Positions 41,332 through 49,751 of a stretch of 64,000 nucleotides of DNA are shown piece by piece (position 1 is the first letter of the stretch; each line of letters opens with the position of its first letter). The DNA is taken from positions 9,454 through 73,453 of the forward strand of contig CAKUXO010000007.1 in NCBI GenBank assembly GCA_934700385.1, read 5' to 3'. Made by a program: the position numbers and the translations under genes. The notes below the pieces were generated by a model. That model searched no databases. It worked only from the letters and a program-made list of their open reading frames with translations, and was not told the origin of the DNA. Source of the stretch: an uncultured Candidatus Melainabacteria bacterium. GTDB taxonomy: Bacteria > Cyanobacteriota > Vampirovibrionia > Gastranaerophilales > Gastranaerophilaceae.

Positions 41332-42246
41332 ATGAAAAATACTGAAAACAAAGAAGAAAATTTTAAATCTGGAATTATTACCCTAATCGCTCGACCAAAC
41401 GTTGGAAAATCAACCCTTTTAAATAAAATTCTTGGTCAAAAGATTGCAATAGCAACCCCTCTAAAACAAACTACAAGAAAAAATTTAAAAGGTGTTTATA
41501 CAGATAATAACTCTCAATTTATAATAATTGATACCCCAGGGGTGCATAAACCCTTGAATGAACTTGGAAAATATCTTTCTAATCAATCTAAAGAAGCGCT
41601 TGATGATACTGATTTAATTTTGTTTTTGGTTGATGCTAATGAGCCTTGCGGTTTAGGGGATAAATGGATTTGGGAAAATTATCTTAAAAACGCAAAAGCG
41701 CCGATTATCCTTGTTTTAAATAAGGTTGATTTAATTAAAAATCTTGAAAAAAGAGAACTTAATCTTTTTAGTTATAAAAAGATGTTTGAAAAAAATATAG
41801 ATACAGTGAAAATTAGCGCTAAAACAGGACGCAATATCGATGATTTAATTAAAAAAATTAAAACATATCTTCCTTACGGCGAAAAATTTTATGATGAGGA
41901 TGTTGTTACAGATAGCTCTATGCGTGAAATCGCCTGTGAAATAATTAGAGAAAACATCATTTTAAATACAAAAGATGAAGTTCCTCATAGCGTTGCGGTT
42001 TTAGTTGAAGAATATAAAGAAGAAGAAAAAATTGATAAAATAAAAGCAAAAATAATCGTGAATAATGAAAGCCAAAAAGGTATTATCATTGGTAAACAAG
42101 GTTCTATGCTTAAAAAAATCGGCTCTGGCGCAAGATTAGAACTTGAAAAAATCCTAGAAAAGAAAGTTTTTCTTGAACTTTTTGTTAAGGTTCAAAAAAA
42201 TTGGCTTAAAGATAAGAATACTATAAAGCAACTCGGTTTCGAGTAG
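41332..42246 (+). CDS. era: GTPase Era
   Basis: Era is a ribosome-assembly GTPase that binds 16S rRNA. The protein has the G1 motif ARPNVGKSTLLNKILG, G2-G3 region with DTPGVHKPLNELG, G4 NKVDLI, and G5-like SAKTGRNIDDL. The C-terminal KH domain carries the IIVNNESQKGIIIGKQGSMLKKIG-type signature (seen as SQKGIIIGKQGSMLKKIG). I give ATG 41332 (304 residues); a GTG at 41314 would add six residues and cannot be excluded, since neither start has a clear ribosome site. It is divergent from the large envelope protein. Confidence 0.95.
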   Translation: MKNTENKEENFKSGIITLIARPNVGKSTLLNKILGQKIAIATPLKQTTRKNLKGVYTDNNSQFIIIDTPGVHKPLNELGKYLSNQSKEALDDTDLILFLVDANEPCGLGDKWIWENYLKNAKAPIILVLNKVDLIKNLEKRELNLFSYKKMFEKNIDTVKISAKTGRNIDDLIKKIKTYLPYGEKFYDEDVVTDSSMREIACEIIRENIILNTKDEVPHSVAVLVEEYKEEEKIDKIKAKIIVNNESQKGIIIGKQGSMLKKIGSGARLELEKILEKKVFLELFVKVQKNWLKDKNTIKQLGFE

Positions 42247-42392
42247 AAAGCGTGAGCCGGTGCGATGAATGGCAATGCGTTGCGCATTGACATTCAAGCA
42301 GTCGATAGGCGACGTAGGACAATTGAGGCTGTTTTTGCAGATTTTGCAAAAACAGAGCCGAAATGCCCACAGGAGCCCAAAGTGTAAGCTAA
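42247..42392. repeat. Structured dispersed repeat, copy B
   Basis: The block between the convergent genes era and mtaB begins with GCGTGAGCCGGTGCGAT, the reverse complement of sequence next to rpmG. It contains TGAATG-G-CAATGC-GTTGC-GCATTG-A-CATTCA (42266-42296), a long hairpin, and CTGTTTTTGCA-GATTT-TGCAAAAACAG (42329-42355), another. The whole block aligns in reverse with 23250-23360. It may double as the transcription end of both genes. Confidence 0.72.
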
Positions 42393-42398
42393 TCCGCA

Positions 42399-43670
42399 TT
42401 AAACATACTCTTTTAAACAAACATTTTTCAAGGTGTGTCTTAAATTATCATCTTTTTCATTTAGCTTAATTTTAATATAATTTCTTGTTGTGGCGCTATA
42501 TAGCCCAGTTTTAGGCGATTTTTTCTCAATAAGAATTTCTTGAACTGTATTTTTATTTTTTTCTAAAAATTCTTTATATAATTCTTTAGATAACTCCATA
42601 ACCTTTTTAACACGGGCAGTTTTTATGCTATCTTGCACTTGTGGCATTGAAAAAGCGGGTGTGTTTTCTCTTTTTGAATAAGGAAAACAATGAATTGAAG
42701 AAAGTTTCGCCTTTTTAAGATTTTCATAAGTAATATTAAAATCTTCATCTGTTTCATAAGGAAAACCAACAATTATATCAGAGCCTAAATAAGGTAAGTT
42801 AAAGTTTTTGTGCAGTTTTTCAATTGTTTCAAAGGCTTCTTTTGTTGTATAGTTTCTGTTCATATTTTTCAAGGTTTTATCGCACATTGATTGTAAGGAT
42901 AAATGAAAATGAGGGCAGAATTTTTTAGAATGAGCCAAAAAATCAATTAATTCATCATCTATTTCATTAACATATAGTGAGCCAAGGCGATATCTTGGAA
43001 TTGAGGTTGTTTCAATTGCCTTTAGAACATCAATAAATTTTTTATTAAATTCTAAACCCCATTGTCCAATGTGAATTCCCGTTAAAACAATTTCTTTAAT
43101 ACCTTTTTCAATGGTTAAATTAACTTGAGTTAAAATATTTTCAATTGAATTAGAACGAGAATTTCCCCTTGCGTAAGGGATTATGCAATAGCTGCAACGA
43201 TTATTACAGCCATCTTGAATTTTGATGTTAACCCTTGTTGAATTTGGGTTGATTAAGAATTTATTTTCAAATTCTTTTTGATTAAAAATATCTTCAACAA
43301 AAAAAGCGTTTTCTTTTTCATAAATTTCTTGAATATATTTTTCAATATTCATTTTTTCAGAATTTCCTAAAATTAAATCTATTTTAGAATAGTTAAAATC
43401 CTTGTGCTGCTTATATGTTTGAGCGCAACACCCTGTTAAAACAGTTTTTATTTTAGGATTAGTTTTTTTAGCATGGTTTAAAAGATAATTTGAAGTTGAA
43501 TCGCTGTGAGATGTAACTGAACAAGAATTTAAAATGAAAATGTCACATTCTTCAAGGGTTTCAACCTTTTTTAAACCTATTTCAATAAGTTCATTTTCAA
43601 TTATTTGTCCTTCAAGTTGATTTTGTTTACAACCTAAAGACTTTAAATAAAATTTTTTATTTTTTAACAT
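42399..43670 (-). CDS. mtaB: tRNA threonylcarbamoyladenosine methylthiotransferase MtaB
   Basis: MtaB is a radical-SAM enzyme that methylthiolates t6A37 of tRNAs. The 423-residue protein has the N-terminal UPF0004 domain with three cysteines (SLGCKQNQLE, NSCSVT, TGCCAQ). The radical-SAM domain carries the CNNRCSYC cluster motif near residue 155, and a C-terminal TRAM-like region follows. The SLGCKQNQLEG start and the HIGQWG motif separate MtaB from MiaB and RimO. It overlaps the end of dnaA by seven bases, so it is probably cotranscribed. Confidence 0.9.
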   Translation of the reverse strand: MLKNKKFYLKSLGCKQNQLEGQIIENELIEIGLKKVETLEECDIFILNSCSVTSHSDSTSNYLLNHAKKTNPKIKTVLTGCCAQTYKQHKDFNYSKIDLILGNSEKMNIEKYIQEIYEKENAFFVEDIFNQKEFENKFLINPNSTRVNIKIQDGCNNRCSYCIIPYARGNSRSNSIENILTQVNLTIEKGIKEIVLTGIHIGQWGLEFNKKFIDVLKAIETTSIPRYRLGSLYVNEIDDELIDFLAHSKKFCPHFHLSLQSMCDKTLKNMNRNYTTKEAFETIEKLHKNFNLPYLGSDIIVGFPYETDEDFNITYENLKKAKLSSIHCFPYSKRENTPAFSMPQVQDSIKTARVKKVMELSKELYKEFLEKNKNTVQEILIEKKSPKTGLYSATTRNYIKIKLNEKDDNLRHTLKNVCLKEYV

Positions 43671-45070
43671 CTTTCAATTAATTCTTGGAGTTCTTCTTCT
43701 ATAATTCGCATAGCTTTGTTTGATTTTAAATCTTCTTTTAATTTATCAAACTGATACATAATTGTTGTATGATTTTTTTTGAATTCTTTTGCTAAAACAG
43801 GATAGCTTAAGTCTAATAGTTTTCTTGAAAAATAGATAGCATATTTTCTTGCGTTAACAACTTCTTTGGCTCTTGCGCTAGATAAAATTTCATCTTTTTC
43901 AACAGAAAAATATTTTGCGCAGGTTTCAATTATATCTTTTGTGGTGATTTTTTTTCTTTTTTCTTCAAGATTTAAAAACTCTTTTGCGTTTTCAATTGTA
44001 AGTTCAACCCCTTCAATTGAAGCCATAGCGCTTGCTTTATTATATGCGCCTTCTAGTTCTCTTATGTTTGTATTAAATTCTTGGGCTAGAAAAATTGCAA
44101 CTTCTTCACTTATTGGAAAATTTGAAGTAATAGAATGTTTTTTAACAATTTCTGTTCTTGTTTTAAGGTCTGGAATAGTGATTTTAGCTTCAATTCCCCA
44201 TTCAAAACGACTTCTTAATCTATCTGGGATTAATTCAAAAGCAGATAGGGGTCTATCTGATGCAAAAACAATTTGTTTACCAGCATGATATAGTGCGTCA
44301 AAAGTGTTAAAAATTTCTTCTTCTGTTCTTTTTTTGCCGTCAATCCATTGAATATCGTCAATTAAAAGAACATCAACATTTCTGTGCATATCTCTAAATT
44401 TGCGCATTTTTTCGTTTAAATCGCCTGTGTTTTTACAACCATTAAGGGATTCAATCAATTTATTTCCAAATTCTTCAGCTTTTGTGTATCTAACTTTTAA
44501 ATTAGGAAAATTCTTTAAAATTTTATGCCCAATAGCTTGCATTAAGTGGGTTTTACCTAATCCAACAGAGCCTGAAATAAAAAGCGGATTGTATTTTTGC
44601 CCTGGGGCTTCTGAAATCATTTTGGCGATATTAAAAGCAAAATGAGAATTATCCCCCTCAACAAAATTTTCAAAAGTATATTTTAAATTTAAACCGCAAA
44701 AAGAGTGCATTTGAGCAAGGTTTTCCATTTTTTTAACGGTTTGCTCGTGTTCTTTTTCAATTGGAGATGAGGCTGGTTTTGGCTTTTTCTTTTTAATTGT
44801 TTCATCTAAAACAAAGCGCACGGCTCTTTTGATGTTTGTTGCGTTATAAAGTTCTTCTTCAATTTCTTTTAAGTGTTTTTGTTGTAAAACTTGAATACCA
44901 AAACTTTGAGAACTTTTTATAAGGAAAATTTCGTTTTCACTTTGTTCTAATAAAGGCAAGGCAGGCTCAAGCGATGTTATCCAAGGACGGACAACAATTG
45001 GGAGCTTGGCTTCTAAACTCGAGATAAATCCATCCCAAATTTCCATTTCTTTTTTATCAATAATAGTCAA
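43664..45070 (-). CDS. dnaA: Chromosomal replication initiator protein DnaA
   Basis: DnaA binds origin boxes and opens the DNA for replication. The 468-residue protein has an N-terminal domain I, a linker, and the AAA+ domain (GSVGLGKTHLMQAIGH near residue 167; LLIDDIQW). The box-binding domain IV carries the signature KNHTTIMYQFDKL. The start is probably TTG at 45070: AGGAAAG lies seven bases upstream, while the in-frame ATG at 45046 lacks a good ribosome site. dnaA is not beside the dnaN origin candidate but 28 kb away, between hisS and mtaB, as in cyanobacteria, where dnaA is often unlinked from the origin. Confidence 0.97.
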   Translation of the reverse strand: MTIIDKKEMEIWDGFISSLEAKLPIVVRPWITSLEPALPLLEQSENEIFLIKSSQSFGIQVLQQKHLKEIEEELYNATNIKRAVRFVLDETIKKKKPKPASSPIEKEHEQTVKKMENLAQMHSFCGLNLKYTFENFVEGDNSHFAFNIAKMISEAPGQKYNPLFISGSVGLGKTHLMQAIGHKILKNFPNLKVRYTKAEEFGNKLIESLNGCKNTGDLNEKMRKFRDMHRNVDVLLIDDIQWIDGKKRTEEEIFNTFDALYHAGKQIVFASDRPLSAFELIPDRLRSRFEWGIEAKITIPDLKTRTEIVKKHSITSNFPISEEVAIFLAQEFNTNIRELEGAYNKASAMASIEGVELTIENAKEFLNLEEKRKKITTKDIIETCAKYFSVEKDEILSSARAKEVVNARKYAIYFSRKLLDLSYPVLAKEFKKNHTTIMYQFDKLKEDLKSNKAMRIIEEELQELIERC

Positions 45071-45153
45071 AACAAAACTTTCCTAAATAATTATCCATGC
45101 TTTTTAGGGCATGACTTTTTCTTATTTTACTACAAAAATCATTGAGGGTAAAA

Positions 45154-46395
45154 TTAGATTTTTAAAAGTTCTTCAAAATTATCTATTTTTTCTTGGGTTC
45201 CGTTTTCAAGATTTTTAACGCTAAAGTATCCTTTTTCAAGCTCATCTTCCCCTAAAATAAGGGCATAGCGGGCAACTTTTGATGCTTTTTCAAGTTGTTT
45301 TGAGAACTTTCTTGCGCTAAAATCAAAGTCAACTTTTTTGGAATTTTGTCTTAATTTTTGAGTTAGTTTAAGAGTTTCTTTTTGATTTGTTGAAACAACA
45401 AAGAAATCAATTTTTTCTTTTTCGATTTTTGAAACTAAGGTATATAAGCGCTCTACACCCATCGCAAAACCAACGGCAGGAGTAGGTGTGCCACCTAACA
45501 TTTCAACAAGTCCATCGTATCTTCCACCGCCACAAACGGCACTTTGAGAGCCAAGAGCTTCGCTTTTAATTTCAAAAACGGTTCTATTATAATAATCAAG
45601 CCCTCTTACAAGAAGTTTATTTAATTTATATTTTATGTTTAAAACATCTAAATATTCTTTTAATTCTTCAAAATGATTTTTGCAATCGTCACAAATATAG
45701 TCGCTAAAAATAACTTTTTTAACTTCTTCTTTTTCAAAGATTTTTTGACAATCTTCATTTTTGCAATCTAAAATTCTTAAAGGATTTTTTTCATAACGCA
45801 TTTTGCAATCGTCGCAAAGTGAGTCTAAATAAGGCGCTAGAACTTCTTTAATAGAATTTCTATAATCTGTTTTACATTTTGAACAACCAAGAGAGTTAAG
45901 TTCAACTTCAAGATTATCTAAACCTAAAGATTTTAAGAAATTAACCGCAGCTAAAATAACTTCTGCGTCCGCAGTTGCTTCCTTAACTCCAAACATTTCA
46001 ACCCCAATTTGATGAAATTGTCTTTGTCTGCCTGCTTGTGGGCGTTCATAACGAAACATCGGTCCAAAATACCAAAATTTTTGTGGCGGACTTTGGCGGT
46101 TTAAGTTGTGTTCAATGTATGCTCTTACAACACCTGCTGTGTTTTCAGGGCGAAGTGTAATTGAATCAGAATTTTTATCTTTGCCCCCAACACAAAAAGT
46201 GTACATTTCTTTATTTACGATATCTGTGGAATCTCCAACTCCTCTTTGAAAAAGGTTTGTTGCTTCAAAAATTGGGGTTTTAATTTCTTCAAAACAAGCG
46301 CTTTGAAAGGTATCTTGGGCATTAGCTAAAATCCACTGCCAAGTTAAAATTTCATCTCCAAATATATCTTTTGTTCCACGTTGAGCTTTTATCAT
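45154..46395 (-). CDS. hisS: Histidyl-tRNA synthetase
   Basis: This class II synthetase charges tRNA-His. The 413-residue protein shows the N-terminal RGTKDIFGDE and motif 2 MFRYERPQAGRQRQFHQIGVE. The histidine signatures LLVRGLDYYNRTVFE and GGGRYDGLVEMLGG are present, and the C-terminal anticodon-binding domain starts near residue 325. A four-cysteine insertion region (CSKC, CDDCK, CKNEDC, CDDC) near 174-245 suggests a zinc-ribbon-like insert, seen in some HisRS. It lies between fliI and dnaA on the same strand. Confidence 0.96.
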   Translation of the reverse strand: MIKAQRGTKDIFGDEILTWQWILANAQDTFQSACFEEIKTPIFEATNLFQRGVGDSTDIVNKEMYTFCVGGKDKNSDSITLRPENTAGVVRAYIEHNLNRQSPPQKFWYFGPMFRYERPQAGRQRQFHQIGVEMFGVKEATADAEVILAAVNFLKSLGLDNLEVELNSLGCSKCKTDYRNSIKEVLAPYLDSLCDDCKMRYEKNPLRILDCKNEDCQKIFEKEEVKKVIFSDYICDDCKNHFEELKEYLDVLNIKYKLNKLLVRGLDYYNRTVFEIKSEALGSQSAVCGGGRYDGLVEMLGGTPTPAVGFAMGVERLYTLVSKIEKEKIDFFVVSTNQKETLKLTQKLRQNSKKVDFDFSARKFSKQLEKASKVARYALILGEDELEKGYFSVKNLENGTQEKIDNFEELLKI

Positions 46396-46446
46396 AGTTT
46401 TTCCTTTAATTTTTTAGTTATAGGTTAATTTTACCATAAAATTTTT

Positions 46447-47760
46447 CTACATTTTTGATAAATTTATAAGCTCATTTTTTGTAACTTCAAAATCGCTTTT
46501 TTCATTTGTTTTTTGGGTTAAGTATGCTTCTATTTTATCATTTAATAAAATCGCTTTATCTGTCATTGGGTCAGAACCTTTTACATAAGCTCCTATATTA
46601 ATCAAATCTTCATTTTTTTTGTAACTTGCCATTAAATTTCTAATAATTCCCGAGGCTTCTTTTTGTTCATCTGAAACAATATTATTCATAACACGTGAAA
46701 TACTAGCTAGAACATCAATAGCAGGATAATGATTTTTATGAGCCAAAGCACGTGATAAAACAATATGACCATCTAAAATACTTCTTGCTGCGTCTGCAAT
46801 AGGTTCATTCATATCGTCACCTTCAACTAAAACAGTATAAAGACCTGTTATAGTACCAAATTTATTTGCGCCGGCTCGTTCTAAAAAGCGTGGTAAAAGC
46901 GCAAAAACAGATGGCGTATAGCCACGAGTTGCAGGAGGTTCACCAACTGCAAGCCCGACTTCTCTTTGAGCTAGGGCTATACGAGTAACGCTATCTAGCA
47001 TAAATAAAACATCTTTTCCTTTATCTCTAAAATATTCAGCAATAGCGCATGCCACAAAAGAGGCTTTAATTTTAACTAATGCCGGTTGCTCAGATGTTGC
47101 ACAAACAACAATAGAGCGTTTCATGCCCTCACTACCCATTGTGTGTTCAATAAATTCTCTAACCTCTCTGCCACGTTCACCAATTAGGGCTATAACATTA
47201 ATATCAGCAGATGTATTTTTAGCAATCATCGCTAAGGTTGTTGATTTACCAACACCTGAACCTGCAAAAATCCCAACCCTTTGCCCTTTACCAATTGTAT
47301 TAAGTCCGTCAATTGCCCTTAAACCAAGGGGCAACACCTCATCAATCGGCTTTCTTTCCATTGGGTTAATTATTTTAGCATTAATCGGATAATATTCATC
47401 GGCAATTATTTCCCCTTTTAAATCGATAGGGTTACCTAATCCGTCTAAAACCCTGCCTAAAAGAGATTGTGAAACCTTTACTTTCATAGATGAACCTGTG
47501 TTAATCACCTTAGCACCGGCACAGAGCCTATCAATTGACCCTAAGGGCATTAAAAGAATTCTATCTTGTCTAAAACCAACAACTTCGGCATAAATAATTT
47601 CTTCTTCATTTCCGTTTTGAGAAATAATATGACAAAAATCGCCAATAGAAGACTCAGGACCGTCTGCCACAAGAGTTAGCCCGATTATTTCAACAATTTT
47701 TCCGATTTTTGAAATTGTTTTAGAATTATTTATGGTTTCATTTAATTCATTCAGCTTCAT
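46447..47760 (-). CDS. fliI: Flagellum-specific ATP synthase FliI
   Basis: FliI is the hexameric ATPase of the flagellar export apparatus. The 437-residue protein has Walker A GIFAGSGVGKSTTLAMIAKN near residue 163 and the Walker B region DVLFMLDSVTRIALAQREVGLA. It also has the GEPPATRGYTPSVFALLPRFLERAG segment specific for the export ATPases. Its start overlaps fliH by 14 bases. It is the last gene of the fliF-G-H-I operon. SctN is the injectisome alternative; fliF, fliG and fliO in the window support a flagellum. Confidence 0.94.
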   Translation of the reverse strand: MKLNELNETINNSKTISKIGKIVEIIGLTLVADGPESSIGDFCHIISQNGNEEEIIYAEVVGFRQDRILLMPLGSIDRLCAGAKVINTGSSMKVKVSQSLLGRVLDGLGNPIDLKGEIIADEYYPINAKIINPMERKPIDEVLPLGLRAIDGLNTIGKGQRVGIFAGSGVGKSTTLAMIAKNTSADINVIALIGERGREVREFIEHTMGSEGMKRSIVVCATSEQPALVKIKASFVACAIAEYFRDKGKDVLFMLDSVTRIALAQREVGLAVGEPPATRGYTPSVFALLPRFLERAGANKFGTITGLYTVLVEGDDMNEPIADAARSILDGHIVLSRALAHKNHYPAIDVLASISRVMNNIVSDEQKEASGIIRNLMASYKKNEDLINIGAYVKGSDPMTDKAILLNDKIEAYLTQKTNEKSDFEVTKNELINLSKM

Positions 47761-48718
47761 TTGTTTCAGATTTTTCTTGATATTCTTCTAGGTTGATGTT
47801 TCCGTTTTCAAAATTTTGATAGATATCTCTAATTAAAATATCTAATTGAGAATTAATTGAAGCGTCATATCTTTCTTTTAAATTTTCAATAATAATTGTA
47901 TCGGGCGCAAACTTAGAATTATAAACAACCTCAAAACCTTGATATTGCTTAAAGTTTTCAAAGTTGATTTTTTCTTCATTATCTAAATTTTTATTTTGAA
48001 AATCTAAAAGAAGTTTTGCATAATCCTCACTTAAAATAATTGTTATATCTTCTTTTTTTTCAAAAAGAGTTATTGTTTTTTTGATAATATTATCAATAAT
48101 TTCTGGGCTAATTTCTTTTAAAATAACCTTTTTTGCTATGTTTGAAATAATTGAAGCTATATCAAAAGAGGCAGATTTGATTATTTTTTCTTTTATTTCA
48201 AATTGATGACTTATAAATTTTTCAAATTTTTTGATTTTTTCTTCATTTTCTTCAATAAATTTTAAACCTGCGTCTTGATAACCCTCATCATACCCTTTTT
48301 TTGCTTGCTCAACTCTTTCTTGTTCAATTTGTGCTTGTGCTTCATTAATTAATTTTTCTTTTTCAAGTTCAAGATTTTCTTCTTTTTGTTTAATTTCATT
48401 TTGCGCTTGTTCAAGAATTTCTTGGGCTTTTAATTTTGCCTCATCAATGATTTTTTCTTTTTCAAGTTCAAGATTTTCTTCTTTTTTCTTAATTTCATTT
48501 TGTGCCTGTTCAAGAATTTCTTGGGCTTTTAATTTTGCCTCATCAATGATTTTTTGTTCAATTTCATCAATCAAAGTTTCAGAATTATGTTCTTCAAGAG
48601 GTTTTATTTCTTCTTCATTTGAAACATTAGAAGAATGATGATGAGAAGTTTCATCATCAAGTTTTACAACAAAATCGTCGTTATCAAAATTTATGTTATC
48701 AAGTTTTATCTTACTCAA
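47747..48718 (-). CDS. fliH: Flagellar assembly protein FliH-like, with duplicated coiled-coil unit
   Basis: FliH forms the stalk that tethers FliI to the motor. The 323-residue protein has an acidic N-terminus and a long coiled coil (about 50-165). The conserved FliH/SctL region follows from GYDEGYQDAGLKF onward (about 142-305), ending in a globular domain. Within the coiled coil the unit IIDEAKLKAQEILEQAQNEI recurs with a 33-residue, 99-base period and very few changes. A third, shortened relative (LINEAQAQIEQE) follows. Order and overlap with fliG and fliI support the name; FliH proteins are always divergent. Confidence 0.82.
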   Translation of the reverse strand: MSKIKLDNINFDNDDFVVKLDDETSHHHSSNVSNEEEIKPLEEHNSETLIDEIEQKIIDEAKLKAQEILEQAQNEIKKKEENLELEKEKIIDEAKLKAQEILEQAQNEIKQKEENLELEKEKLINEAQAQIEQERVEQAKKGYDEGYQDAGLKFIEENEEKIKKFEKFISHQFEIKEKIIKSASFDIASIISNIAKKVILKEISPEIIDNIIKKTITLFEKKEDITIILSEDYAKLLLDFQNKNLDNEEKINFENFKQYQGFEVVYNSKFAPDTIIIENLKERYDASINSQLDILIRDIYQNFENGNINLEEYQEKSETNEAE

Positions 48719-49733
48719 TTAATTCATCCTCTTGACCGCCACGGTAAATTGTAACTTCCCCAACGGCTTCAAGTGCTTTTATGACACCAACAATCTTAGA
48801 TTGCGCCTTTTGAACTTCTTTTGTTCTAACAGGGCCCATATATTCAATATCTTCTAATAAAACGCCTTGGGCACGTTCTGAAAGGTTTTTAAGGATTTTA
48901 TTTTTAACTTCATCTTTAGCACCTTTTAGTGATGTTGCTAAATCTCTTTGATCAACCTCTCTTAAAACTCTTTGAATTGAGGCGTCATCGAGTTGAATGA
49001 TATCTTCAAACACAAACATAAGACTTCTTACGTCTTCAGCTAGTTCCGGTGTTTCCATTTCCATCATTTCTATAACATTTTTTTCTGTAGCTCTATCTGT
49101 GCTATTTAAAATGCTTGCAAGAGTTTTCGTTCCGCCAGCTTTTGAAAAATCGGAAGCAACAACATTTGAAAATCTTGATTCAACAATTTTTTCAACTTCT
49201 GAAATAACTTCTGGGTTGGTTGTTTCCATTTGTGCGATTTTTAGTGCAACTTTGTGTTGAATATTAGGTGCTAAGCAATTTAAAACTTTTGCAGATTGTT
49301 CAGGTTTTAAATAAGCTAAAATCAAAGCAATAAGTTGCGGATTTTCATTTTGAAAAGAGGTTGCAAGCTGCACAGGGTCTGCCTCATTAAAAAATTGAAA
49401 AGGATTAGAATTTAAGATTGTAACTAATCTATTTAAAATATCATTAGCTTCAGAAGCCCCATAAGCCTTTTCTAAAAGTTCACGAGCATAAGCCATACCG
49501 CCCGAGGCTAACATAGATGAAGCCTGAAAAACGGCATGAAATTCATCTACAATTGCTTCAATAACTTCTTGTGGCAATTTTGACATGCCTGCAATTTCAA
49601 TCGTGATTTGTTCAAGGGCTGAATCATCTTCGATATTTTTCATGATTTCAGAAGCAGCACTTGGACCTAGGGTGATTAACAGTGCTGCAACTTTTTGCGT
49701 TGCTGTCATTTGTTCTAAACGAATATTTGCCAT
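48711..49733 (-). CDS. fliG: Flagellar motor switch protein FliG
   Basis: FliG couples torque generation to the rotor ring. The 340-residue length is normal. The N-terminal region TATQKVAALLITLGPSAASEI, the middle EHPQ-like segment (here QNENPQLIALILAYLKPEQS) and the C-terminal torque domain with MFVFEDIIQLDDASIQRVLREVD are all present. The charged residues of the torque helix are retained. It follows fliF by 18 bases and overlaps fliH by eight bases. Confidence 0.96.
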   Translation of the reverse strand: MANIRLEQMTATQKVAALLITLGPSAASEIMKNIEDDSALEQITIEIAGMSKLPQEVIEAIVDEFHAVFQASSMLASGGMAYARELLEKAYGASEANDILNRLVTILNSNPFQFFNEADPVQLATSFQNENPQLIALILAYLKPEQSAKVLNCLAPNIQHKVALKIAQMETTNPEVISEVEKIVESRFSNVVASDFSKAGGTKTLASILNSTDRATEKNVIEMMEMETPELAEDVRSLMFVFEDIIQLDDASIQRVLREVDQRDLATSLKGAKDEVKNKILKNLSERAQGVLLEDIEYMGPVRTKEVQKAQSKIVGVIKALEAVGEVTIYRGGQEDELIE

Positions 49734-49751
49734 TTTATTTTGTTTACTTTC

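Noticed and set aside
45071..45153. Possible second origin upstream of dnaA
   Set aside because: The 83-base gap has no good DnaA-box cluster; it holds only a weak CATGC/GCATG hairpin.
48340..48560. CRISPR-like periodicity
   Set aside because: The 99-base period is a coding duplication in fliH, with repeats in frame and no unique spacers.
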